This document shows positions 1 through 10,066 of a DNA stretch of 64,000 nucleotides, one piece after another. Source of the DNA: Ampelocalamus luodianensis (taxonomy: Eukaryota > Streptophyta > Magnoliopsida > Poales > Poaceae); NCBI GenBank assembly GCA_036346255.1, contig CM070633.1, positions 23,746,001 through 23,810,000 of the forward strand, given 5' to 3'. Below the pieces are notes generated by a model. The model saw only the letters and a list, made by a program, of their open reading frames with translations, ran no database searches and was not told the DNA's origin. Positions within the stretch are counted from its first letter, which is position 1; each line of letters begins with the position of its first letter. Position numbers and translations under genes: made by a program.

Positions 1-1313
1 TAAATAATAGCATAACCGAACTCGCTATACACTCAAGCGCATTTCCCAATTCCAACTCCTATAGATCGATATGTCCCCTCTGTGGACAGCCAACTTCTAA
101 AATTCGTATCTTTTAGCACAGGAGTCCAAATGAGGTGTTCTTAGACTTCATTGAAAGGTTATCAATTTCCCTAACTAAACCTAGTTGGTGGACATCTCAA
201 ATTCTGTTTGTAAATGACTCTAATAGATCAATGAACAACATTTGTCCAGATCTGTCTAACACGTCTGGACAGCAGCACGATAACGGACATAACTTTTGAT
301 TGGCTGAACCAAAATTAGTGTTCTTTAACAATCTGAAAAGCTAAGAACAAAACCTACCGAAGTCTAGTTAGGAAAAAGTTCAGATTTTGCCTCTAACAAA
401 ATTTGGCCCACGGCTCAAATCTGTTGGCAGAATTAACAGACAGAAATATTGGCTGAAATAAAATATCCATAACTTTTGTTCTACAACTCCAAATTGGACG
501 TTCTTTATCAATCTCGAAAGCTTATAAATTCTCTACAATAACCTAGTTGTCATGACATTCATATTTTGCCTTTAACAAAAAGTGGCACACGGGTCAAAAC
601 TAATGACAGAAACTTACATACAATCTGGATAGCCACATTGAAATGTACATAACTTTTGTACCGTAACTCGGAATTAAGTGATCTTTACACCCACTGAAAG
701 CTAAGAACGAACCCCACATAACTCTAGGAGATGGGATCCTCTGATTTGGCTTCTAAGATCACGAAAACAGCCGCACAATCTATTGGACAGAACGCGATCT
801 ATTAAACCGACGAAAATCGATCTACCAAACGACATCAACCGCAACTACCACGCATCAACCAATGAAGAAAATGCGACGTTACCCTTGTAGAATCGCAGAA
901 AGATGAAGAAATCTCCCCGCGAAGACAATCTCCTCTCCTTTCTTCACTTGATCGGCTGCAACCAGCACCGACGGCGAGGAAGGGAGGCACCAACGGAGGG
1001 GGGGCTGCTTGGGGAGGGGAGGGTGATGCACTGTAGCACCATTCTACTGTAGCACGGTGGCGGCCACTGTAGCACGGGTTGGTCATCAGAGCAGCTTTAG
1101 GGTTTTCCCCTTTTGGGCCTTGGTCTTTGTGGGCCAAAGCCCATAGCCTGAGTTTTGAAGAAATTTCAGAAAAACCCTTTAACTATTTTTGTTTTCTCTC
1201 TAACACATTTTGGAGTAATACACCCCCCCTCTAAACTTCTGTTAAATCCATTTCCTAATTGGTTCTTCTCCCTAAATTATTTCTTCTCACTTAAATAAAT
1301 TTGGGGTATTACA
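1..1313 (+). repeat. R180-family LTR, 3' part, cut by window start
   Basis: The right end is TATTACA at 1307-1313, followed by CATGA. The sister Angela-like LTR is uninterrupted at the matching point (CATGA at 7958-7962), so this LTR is an insertion into the 5' LTR of that Copia element. Four units with a phase of about 180 bp carry the CATAACTTTTG-like motif at about 107, 288, 468 and 648. The same phasing occurs in the R180 copies at 10067, 23366 and 49175. A GC-richer block at 900-1100 includes three short copies of ACTGTAGCAC. No coding region is credible. Whether this is a solo LTR or part of a longer element cannot be seen, because its left part lies outside the window. Confidence 0.8.
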
Positions 1314-2340
1314 CATGAGACATAGCAATTATACTTATGGTTCTCTCTACACAATGTGTACACCCTGTCCTTAGACCTGAGATTGTCGCATGTATTTGAG
1401 ATGTGAATCGACCTACTTAGGGGCTATCAAACGCTACTCCGTAACTGGGTAGTTATAAAGGTAGCTTTTGGGTTTGTCATGAAGCATCTTTGCGAGGCAT
1501 GGTCGATCGAGATGGGATTTGCCCTCTCTACGAGAGAGATATCTCTGGCCCTCGAGTGATCGGATCCGAAATGCATGGTCGTGCTACTTAAGGTTAAGAG
1601 TTAACCTAGTAATGGATTCCGGATCACGGGATCGAGAAAGAGTGGTCGACTTGGAGCTCGGACCGAATATCGTCGAGCAAAGGATTGGCATGTACATAAC
1701 GTTGTGATGGTTCGTCCGATATGATCTTTGTGTATGTTTAGGAGTTGGCACGTCTTGCTAGAGGCCGCTACCAACTATTGACCAAGTATATGTACTCGCG
1801 TCATGTCTAAACATACGTGAACCATAGGTCACACACTTGAAGTGAAGCCTAGTCGGATTAAATCCGAATTAGATCGGGCATTGAGTCCTAATGGGCCTCT
1901 ATTCGTAGAAGCCCATTGTAAGGACGTCTATAAAAGGAGGGCAGGGGCGCACGGGATGAGGGATGAGTTTTTCGTGACATTCTCAAACCCTAGTCGCCAC
2001 CCCTCCCACGCCCTGGTCGCTCGCGCGGATCTAGTAGTCCGGCGTGCGTCGTTTCCTCCCGTACGTGTGGATACCTTTGAAGGTGCTGCATCTGTAGCGT
2101 TGGGACGAACCGCAAGAGAGGAGCTGTACGTGGGACGCCACGACGAGGACGAGGAAGTAGTATGACTACTCTGCCCCGATGTGCTGCATCAACTTAGTAC
2201 GACTACACTGCCCCGACGTGCTGCATCAACTTCCGCACCTACGCGTCTAGTGGTAAGACCGTGATCTATAACTGCAGTGATCTTGGTTTACGGGTAGAAT
2301 TTTTTAATTTGTGCTAGTGTAGCCTACCCGTTTCCCTACA
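1314..2340 (+). repeat. 5' LTR of Angela-like element (right 1.03 kb)
   Basis: It aligns along its length with 7958-8995 of the 3' LTR and ends in TTTCCCTACA directly before the primer-binding site. It includes the promoter and an imperfect 40-bp tandem duplication near 2165-2240 that the 3' LTR also has. An open frame at 1842-2165 is shared by both LTRs but lies over the promoter and has no recognisable domain, so it is not called as a gene. Confidence 0.85.
1929..1936 (+). promoter_or_regulatory. TATA box of the Angela-like 5' LTR
   Basis: TATAAAAG lies in a context conserved in the other LTR (8582-8589). It is placed so that transcription would start in the GC-rich downstream third of the LTR, as expected for the U3/R boundary. 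Confidence 0.65.
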
Positions 2341-2341
2341 G

Positions 2342-2353
2342 TGGTATCAGAGC
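2342..2353 (+). other. Primer-binding site (tRNA-iMet)
   Basis: TGGTATCAGAGC, one base after the LTR end, is complementary to the 3' end of plant initiator methionine tRNA, the usual Copia primer. It fixes the 5' LTR end at 2340. Confidence 0.92.
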
Positions 2354-3733
2354 TGTTGCTGTCTTGTTATAGGTTCGGGTGATTTACATATGGCGATATG
2401 TAAATTGGTATGATCGATGTGATCGATTGTATAGTTCTGGTAATGGATTGATCTGGTTTCCGTGATCATGCTGCTAAGATCGTGAAACAACATACCCCTA
2501 CCGGTCGGATTCGCCATCGGGGTAGACAGTGACACGTAAAACCGGTTGCGGCATGCGAAGATCAATATGATTGATCGAATCAAAACCTAGATTAATAATC
2601 GATGTACCGTGATCGTGCAATCGGGCTCCATGAGCCGAAAGTTGTCTCAGTTCTCAAACCACGGCATGCTGCACGCGAAGATCAATACAAATTGGTCGAA
2701 TCGGAACAGTAGTCGATTTGTGGTAAACATGATTTGCCGATCAAAATCCTAAGTAAAAATTGCATAGATTGGACCGCGAGGGGCGCTGCCCCTTCGAACC
2801 CCGCGGGGGGAAACCCCCTCGACCTCCTTATCCGGTAGATTGCGATTCTATGCATAACTTGTTTTTGCAGGATGTATGTGACCAGTATGGCCTAATGTGT
2901 ATGTGATGCATGTTTGTAATATTTTCATGGCATGCGTGTCATGCGTTCGGCAACACGGCTAGAGCCATTGTGTTTTCAAAGTATTGTATTAACGGCCTGC
3001 ATGCCGACTTGTGATGATTCCTAGTATCCATGTATTTTATTACTAGCTGTTATGAGTAATAGCTTATAGTAGTACTCGGAGGACACATCACTTGGAGGGA
3101 TGGCACACATGAACCATGGAGATGGAGATCATCATGGTGGACAGATTCTATGGCGATGGAGATCACCATGAGAAAATGGGCCATACTGAGTCACAACTGT
3201 GTGAATGTTATTCCTGTTGTTTTACTCCTATGCATGTTTGAATGGTAGAAGTATAGCGATCCGTCACAAAATGTTAAGTTAAACATATGCCCTCCCAATT
3301 AAACTTTGCACCATCCCATGTCTTGTAAATTGATGGTGGGTCTATAAAATTAGGGCACCATCAACTTTCCTTGACTAGATGGGTTTTGTATCGGATACTT
3401 ACATGCATAAGGATTGGTGAACTTAACAAGGTTATCATAAAGGTTATGGGCCTTAGGGCATAAAGGTTGGGCGCCGGGGCATAGAGATGTCACCCAATAA
3501 CAAGAGTCATATAGAGATATGATTAGTAAGGTGTTGCTTACCGAATTACCTTGTCTCCTAGCGGTGATGCAAAAGCTCACTAGTAGACTCGTTAATTGTG
3601 GATCTTGAATCGCTAAGAATCAATAGAGGGATGTTGATTTTAGTGGGAGTACATTCTATTAAATTTGTTTAATACGATTTACTCTATCATGGTTTTATTT
3701 GTCTTAGTATTTTGCATTTCCTATTGTAGATCA
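2354..3733 (+). other. Untranslated leader of Angela-like element with GC-rich hairpins
   Basis: About 1.4 kb lies between the primer site and the gag ATG and has no credible ORF. At 2780-2815 is a compact GC-rich cluster: a GGGGC/GCCCC hairpin, the palindrome CCCCGCGGGG (2799-2808), and an overlapping GGGGG-AAA-CCCCC hairpin. Its position between the primer site and gag suits an RNA packaging or dimerisation signal, which is inference. Near 3120-3170 an imperfect repeat of ATGGAGATGGAGATCA-type sequence is also present. Confidence 0.6.
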
Positions 3734-4700
3734 ATGGCATCTAGCAACCACGCACACCCTTTTGCTTTGCGATCGATTCTTGAGAAAGAGAAATTAAATG
3801 GAACAAACTATTGGATTTGGGTCCGTAACTCGAGAATTGTTCTCGTGGCGGATAAAAGGAAAACGTTCGACACCCCAATCCCGGAAGAACACGCTAACAA
3901 TGCGTCTGCTGCTTGTTAAAAATGCCTACAAGAAAGCATGTGATGACTCTCTTGAGATTAGTGTCTTATGCTTGCATGCACGAACCCGACCTTCAAAAGC
4001 GGTTTGAGGATCGAAGCGTATGATATGATCATAGCGCTTAAGGACATGTTCGCACACGGCCAGACTGAGCGGTTCAATGTTTCTAAGGCTTTTACGGAAT
4101 GCAAGTTAACGAAGGTGCACCGTAGGCCCACATGTGATCAAAATGGTTGGTTCTGATCGGACTTTGGATAAACTTGGTTTTCCAATTGGCCAAGTGTTGG
4201 CAATCGATTTCATTTAGCGTCTCTTCCACCTAGCTATGGACATTTCATTTGAACTACCATATGCATGGGGCGGATAAGGGCCTTAATGAGCTTTGTGGGA
4301 TGCTCAAAAGCAGAGAGTGACATTAAGAAGTGTGCGGGGCCTAGCCATGTGATGGTGTGTGAGAACAAGTCTAGCTTCAAGAAAAGGGTAAGAAGCCATG
4401 GCCAAAGAATAAGGGCAAGGTTAAAGATATGATCTCAAAGCCAACGCCTAAGCCTAATCTTTGGACTCGAGGTGAGACAGTATGCTTCTATTGTAAAGAA
4501 AGCGCCTTTGGAAGAGAAAGCGCAAGAAGTACATGGATTCCGATGAATGCAAGAAGAAGGTGGAAGTAAGACTTCCACCCATGGTACACTTGTCATAAAT
4601 GTTTTAGACATTTTCTCGCTGATTCTCCTATTAACTCTTGGGTATTTGATACGGATCGGTTGCTCACATTTGCAACTCGATGCGAGGGCTAATAAGTAGA
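3734..4700 (+). pseudogene. Copia gag, broken
   Basis: The ATG at 3734 opens a frame containing the motif LEKEKLNGTNYWIW, the N-terminal gag signature of Angela-type Copia elements. The frame is lost near 3917 and picked up in other frames: RTRPSKAV near 3990, then FNVSKAFTECKLTKVHR around 4074-4120. A degraded lysine-rich stretch and a possible zinc-knuckle remnant (CFYCK, near 4483) follow. Gag normally binds and packages the element RNA; this copy cannot make a full protein. Frame breaks and a deletion of unknown extent make exact boundaries uncertain. Confidence 0.75.
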
Positions 4701-4704
4701 GGAG

Positions 4705-7550
4705 TTGCAAGAGGTGAAGTTGATTTTCGCGTCGGAAATAAAGCAAGGGTTCTTTGCATTGACCGTCGGCACCATGCAACTTCAGCTTCCTTCAAGATTT
4801 ATTATGGAATTGAATAATTGTTATTATGTTCCTAGTATGAGTCGAAACATTTTATCCCCCTCATGTTTGATGAGAGATGGTTATTCATTTGCAAGTAAAT
4901 ACAATGGTTGTTTGATCTCTAAAAATGGAATATTTATGGCTTTTGCGCCCATTGTGAATGGGTTATTTATTTTAAATCTTGATGATGCGCCTATCTTTAA
5001 CATAAATGCTAAAAGACATCGACCTAATGATTTGAATCCCACCTATGTTTGACATTGTCGTTTGGGTCACATAAGTGAAAAGCGCATGAAGAAGCTCCAT
5101 GCTGATGGTCTTCTAACTTCGTTTGATTTTGAATCATACGAGACATGTGAAGCTTGTTTGCTTGGTAAGATGACCAAATCACCTTTCAAAGGTTCTTTTG
5201 AGAGGGCGTTAGACTTGTTGGAAATCATACATACTGATGTATGTGGACCAATGAGCACGACTGCTAGAGGTGGATTTCATTACTTCATAACTTTCACTGA
5301 TGATTTTAGTAGATATGGCTATGTCTACTTAATGAAGCATAAGTCTGAAACTTTTGAAAAGTTCAAAGAGTTCCAGAATGAAGTTGAAAATCAACGTGCC
5401 AAGAAAATTAAGGCTCTGCGATCTGATCGTGGTGGCGAGTATTTGAGTCATGAATTTAGCAATCATCTGAAGAGTTGCGGAATTGTTCCACAGCTAACAC
5501 CGCCCGGAACGCCTCAAAGAAATGGGGTATCCGAGCGGCGTAATCGGACCTTGTTGGACATGGTTCGATCGATGATGAGCGATCATTTACCATTATCCTT
5601 TTGGGGTTACGCTCTAGAAAGCAGCAGCTTTCACACTTAATAGGTACCGTCTAAATCCGTAGTTAAGACACCATATGAGATATGGACTGGGAAGAGTCAC
5701 AGTTTGTCTTTTCTAAAGATTTGGGGATGTGAGGCGTTTGTCAAGCAACTACAGTTCGGACAAGCTCCCACCAAGTCGGATAAATGCATTTTTGTGGGAT
5801 ATCCGAAGGAAACCTTTGGATATTACTTCTACAACCGACTAGAGGGCAAAGTGTTTGTCGCTCAGTGGTGTTTTCTAGAGAAAGAGTTTCTCAACGGGGA
5901 GACAAGTGGAAGAACGGTGCGGCTTGAAGAGGTTCAAGATGAACCAATCGGGAAGACTCAACGAATGATGCCCATGTGGCGAACAAGTTGAGGAACCCAT
6001 GGCAAAGGAAGCACCACCACCACGAAGGTCGGAAGGCTGCGCAATGCGCGAGATATGTTATTGTTAGACAATGATGAGCCTACGACCTATGCGGAAGCAA
6101 TGATGGACCTGGACTACGAGAAATGGCATAGTGCCATGAGATCCGAGATAGCATCCATGGAGACAATCAAGTTTGGAATTTGGTTGACCACTTTGATGGT
6201 GTTAAAACCATAGAGTGCAAATGGATCTATAAAGGAAGATTGATATGGATGGAAATGTTCATATCCATAAAGCTCGACTTATCGCAAAGGTTTCGGCAAG
6301 TTCAAGGAGTTGACTACGATGAGACTTTCTACTTTGTAGCGATGCTTAAATCAATACGGATCATTCTAGCTATTGCTGCATATTTCGACTATGAGATATG
6401 GCGATGGATGTCAAAACGGCTTTCCTTAATGGAAATTTAACAGAGGCGTGTATATGATACTGACCAGACGGTTTTGTCGATCAAACAATGCTAGAAAAGT
6501 ATGCTAACTTCAAAAATCCATTTATGGATTGAAGCAAGCATCTCGGAGTTGGAACATTCGTTTTGATGAAGTAGTCAAAGGGTTTGACTTCATCAAAAGC
6601 GAAGAAGAATCTTGTGTTTACAAGAAGACAAGTGGGAGCTCACTCGTATTTCTAATCTTATATGTAGATGACATATTACTGATTGGAAATGATATTCCTA
6701 TGCTCGAGTCCGTTAAGACCTCACTTTGAAAAATAGTTTCTCAATGAAGGACTTAGGGAAGCGGCATATATTTTAGGTATTAAGATCTATAGAGATAGAT
6801 CAAAAGGCTAATAGGATTAAGCGAGTACTTACATTGACAAAGTGTTGAAACGGTTCAACATGGAGGAGGCAAAGAAAGGGTTCTTGCCCATGTCTCATGG
6901 CATAAATCTTGGCAAGACTCGGTGTCCTTCGACAAGCGATGAGCGAGATCGCATGAGTAAGATTCCATATGCTTCGCCATTGGATCTATCATGTATGCTA
7001 TGATATGTACTCGCCTAGATGTTTCCTATGCTCTAAGTGTTCTGAGCAGATACGAGTGATCGGTGAGAGTCATTTGGGCGGTTAAAAACATCCTCAAGTA
7101 TTTGAGAAGAACTAAGGATGTGTTCCTAGTCTACGGAGGTGAGGAAGAGCTCGTTGTAAATGGTTACACCGATACAAGCTTCCAAACCGACAAAGATGAT
7201 TACAAATCGCAATCGGGTTTTGTGTTCCTTTTGAGCGGTGGTGCGGTAAGTTGGAAGAGTTCCAAGCGGGAGGCTGCATGTGCGACTCTACAACGGAGGT
7301 CGAGTACATTGCGGCTTCGAGCGGCAAAGGAAGGTGTTTGGATAAGGAAGTTCATAACTGAACTAGGTGTGGTTCCTAGTGCGTGCAGTCCTCTGGATCT
7401 TTACTATGATAACAGTGGGGCCATTGCACAAGCCAAGGAGCTGAGGAATCACCAAAAGAACAAACACATATCTGGCGGTTTCATCTCATTCGAGAGATCC
7501 TTAATCGAGGAGATTTAAAGATATGCAAAATACACACGGATTTGAATATT
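4705..7550 (+). pseudogene. Copia pol (integrase, RT, RNase H), broken
   Basis: Domains appear in Copia order. The protease/pre-integrase linker is 4705-5050 (PSMSRNIL). The integrase zinc region follows (LGHISEKRMKKLH, then CEACLLGKM), then the catalytic core with TDVCGPM, RSDRGGEY and GVSERRNRTL (5062-5640). The integrase C-terminal part is 5704-5991 (LKIWGCEAFVK). RT pieces are at 6180-6440 and 6529-6729, including the catalytic YVDDILLIGND. RNase H is 7063-7518, starting at GYTDTSF. Stops or frameshifts interrupt near 5050, 5640, 5990, 6440, 6729 and 7290, and the TEAE-like RNase H motif is destroyed by a frameshift. No functional polyprotein is possible. Confidence 0.85.
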
Positions 7551-7643
7551 TCAGATCCTTTGACGAAGCCTCTCCCACAACCTAAGCATGAGGCGCACAC
7601 AAGAGTTATGGGTGTTAGATATCTTCTAGATTGACTCTAGTGC

Positions 7644-7654
7644 AAGTGGGAGAC
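7644..7654 (+). other. Polypurine tract of Angela-like element
   Basis: AAGTGGGAGAC directly precedes the 3' LTR start TGTTAGAG. It is the expected plus-strand primer position. Confidence 0.8.
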
Positions 7655-8995
7655 TGTTAGAGATATGCCCTAGAGGCAATCATATTGATGATGATATTTC
7701 GTTGTATCCATGATTTAATAAATGTTCCTTGAATATTGCCTTTGTGTTGATTAACAAGTATGTGACTTGTTTGTGAAACTCTTTACTTGTATGGTTATTC
7801 TAAAGTTGTCCCTAGTCGGAGTTCATGTGAGGACACACGTGAATGATGGATTAGCACATGTATCGGTTGATGACCATGTTTCACAGGTCATAGACATGGA
7901 GATGTCAAACCAATAATGTGGACACATGTTTAGAACATGGGGTTGGACCGACCCAACATGAGACATAACAATTATACTTATGGTTCTCTCTACACAATGT
8001 GTACGCCTTGTCCTTAGACCTGAGATTATCGCATGTACTTGAGATGTGAATCGACCTACTTAGGGGCTATCAAACGCTACTCCGTAACTGGGTAGTTATA
8101 AAGGTAGCTTTCGGGTTTGTCATGAAGCATGCTGCGAGGCATGGTCAGTCGAGATGGGATTTTCCCCTCTCTACTTGAGAGAGATATCTCTGGGGCCCTC
8201 AAGTGATCGGATCCAGAAATGCATGGCCGTGCTACTTAAGGTTAAGAGTTAACCTAGTAATGGATTCCGGATCACAGGATCGAGAAAGAGTGGTCAGCTT
8301 GGAGCTCGACCGAATATCGTGAGGCAAAGGGATTGGCATGTACATAACGTTGTGATGGTTCGTCCGATATGATCTTTGTGTATGTTTAGGAGTTGGCACG
8401 TCTTGCTCGAGGCCGCTACCAACTATTGACCAAGTATGTGTACTCGCGTGATGTCTAAACATACGTGAACCATAGGGTCACACACTTAAGGGGTTGAAGC
8501 CTAATTCGGATTAGATCCAAATTAGACTGGGCATTGAGTCCTAATGGGCCTCTATTCGTAGAAGCCCATTGTAAGGACGTCTATAAAAGGAGGGCAGGGG
8601 CGCACGGGATGAGGGATGAGTTTTTCGTGACATCCTCAAACCCTAGCCGCCACCCCTCCCACGCCCTGGTCGCTCGCGCGGATCTAGTAGTCCGGCGTGC
8701 GTCGCTTCCTCCCGTACGTGTGGATACCTTTGAAGGCGCTGCATCTGTAGCGTTGGGACGAACCACAAGAGAGGAGTTGTACGTGGGACGCCACGACGAG
8801 GACGAGGAAGTAGTGCGACTACTCGCGCCCGACGTCTTGCATCAACTTAGTACGACTACAACGCCCGACGCGTCTTTGCATCAACTTCCGCTTTGCGGCG
8901 TCTAGTGGTAAGACCGTGATCTATAACTGCAGTGATCTTGGTTTACGGGTAGAATTTTTTAATTTGCGCTAGTGTAGCCTACCCATTTCCCTGCA
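7655..8995 (+). repeat. 3' LTR of Angela-like element, complete
   Basis: This 1341-bp LTR runs from TGTTAGAGATATGCCC to TTTCCCTGCA, with terminal TG/CA. It aligns with the 5' LTR (1314-2340) from 7958 onwards. The target duplication cannot be checked because the element's left end is outside the window. Confidence 0.9.
8582..8589 (+). promoter_or_regulatory. TATA box of the Angela-like 3' LTR
   Basis: TATAAAAG, same context as 1929-1936. An LTR promoter here would read rightwards into the neighbouring Copia fragment. Confidence 0.6.
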
Positions 8996-9234
8996 GATCT
9001 TCGCAAGGAACTTCAAAGGTTGCTGGACGAGACGATCGATTTGCAAGGGCACTGGACAATCGACTACGACCACTACACTGACGTGCTCTTCGTTGGACCA
9101 GGCTGCCCCGACCCTTCTTCCACTGCACTACGCGTCTGGTGGTAACGATCTATGATCATCTACTTGCTTGGCTTCCTAGTTTACGTGGTAAAAATTTTAA
9201 ATTGTTGCTATCGTAGCCTACCCATATCCCTTCA
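8996..9234 (+). repeat. Tail of an older, related Angela-like LTR
   Basis: The stretch ends in GTAGCCTACCCATATCCCTTCA, and the ~150 bp before that resemble the last part of the adjacent 3' LTR (same order of blocks, clearly diverged). It therefore looks like the end of an older LTR of the same lineage into which, or beside which, the younger element landed. Immediately after it the reading frame of a different Copia RT begins (LYGLKQAP at 9235), so the older LTR itself sat within that RT gene. Confidence 0.65.
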
Positions 9235-10066
9235 TTATATGGTCTTAAGCAAGCACCTACAGCTTGGTATGATAGGCTTAAGACCTTCTTGCTTAAGAAT
9301 GGATTTGAAATGGGCAAAGTAGATGGCAATTATTTCCTTCTTGTGCAAATTTATGTGGATGACTTTATCTTCGGTGGCTCCTCTAATGCTCTTATGTCAG
9401 CTTTTTTGAGACTATGTCTAAGGAATTTGAGATGAGTATGATGGGTGAGCTAAATTATTTTCTTGTACTCCAAATCAAGCAATGCAAGGAAGGCACCTTC
9501 ATCCCATCAGACAAAGTACACCAATGATTTATTGAGAATATTTGAAATGGGTGATTGCAAGTCAACTGCCACTCCACCGGCTACAGCAATTGCCTTGGAT
9601 CCGGATGAGGATGGTGAAGCTGTGGATCAATGCGAGTACCGCAGCATAATTGGCCCTATCCTTCATTTGACAACTTCCAAACCAGACATCCACTTCTTAG
9701 TGTGCCTATGTGCAAGATTTCAAGCCTCTCTAAGGACTTCTCATCGTCAGGCAGTCAAGTGCATCTTTAGGTATCTTCGGTCAACCCTTCAATATGGTTT
9801 TTGGTACTCCTGCTCATCTTCTTTGTCCATTAGAGGGTTTTTAGATTCTGATTTTGCTGGTTGTAGACTTGATAGGAAAAGCATGTTAGGCACTTGTCAC
9901 TTCTTATAAACTTTTCTTGTCTCTTGGTCATCTAGAAAACAATATTTTGTTGCACAGTCCACTACTGAGGCTGAGTATGTAGCTGCCGCTAGCTGTTGTA
10001 GCCAAATTATGAGGATGACCTCTACTCTTAAGGACTATGAGTTAGCATTTGATAGTGTGCCTCCTT

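Larger units (their letters stand above)
1314..8995 (+). mobile_element. Angela/BARE-like Ty1-copia retrotransposon, decayed
   Basis: The element has a 5' LTR (partial here), an initiator-Met tRNA primer site, a leader, gag and pol remains in Copia order (integrase before reverse transcriptase), a polypurine tract and a full 3' LTR. The LTR start at 7655 (TGTTAGAGATATGCCC) matches the conserved beginning of Angela/BARE-type LTRs as I know the lineage. The first 300 bases or so of the 5' LTR lie left of the window, beyond the nested R180 LTR. Coding regions carry many stops and frameshifts, and the two LTRs differ by eye at many positions plus small indels. This is an old, immobile copy. Confidence 0.88.

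Noticed and set aside
1842..2165. 107-codon ORF shared by both Angela-like LTRs (also 8534-8905)
   Set aside because: It covers the TATA box and U3/R region; its similarity between copies follows from LTR duplication, and no domain is visible.
2342..2353. tRNA-like sequence TGGTATCAGAGC (also 15434-15445)
   Set aside because: Only the 12-base primer-binding complement is present, not a tRNA gene.
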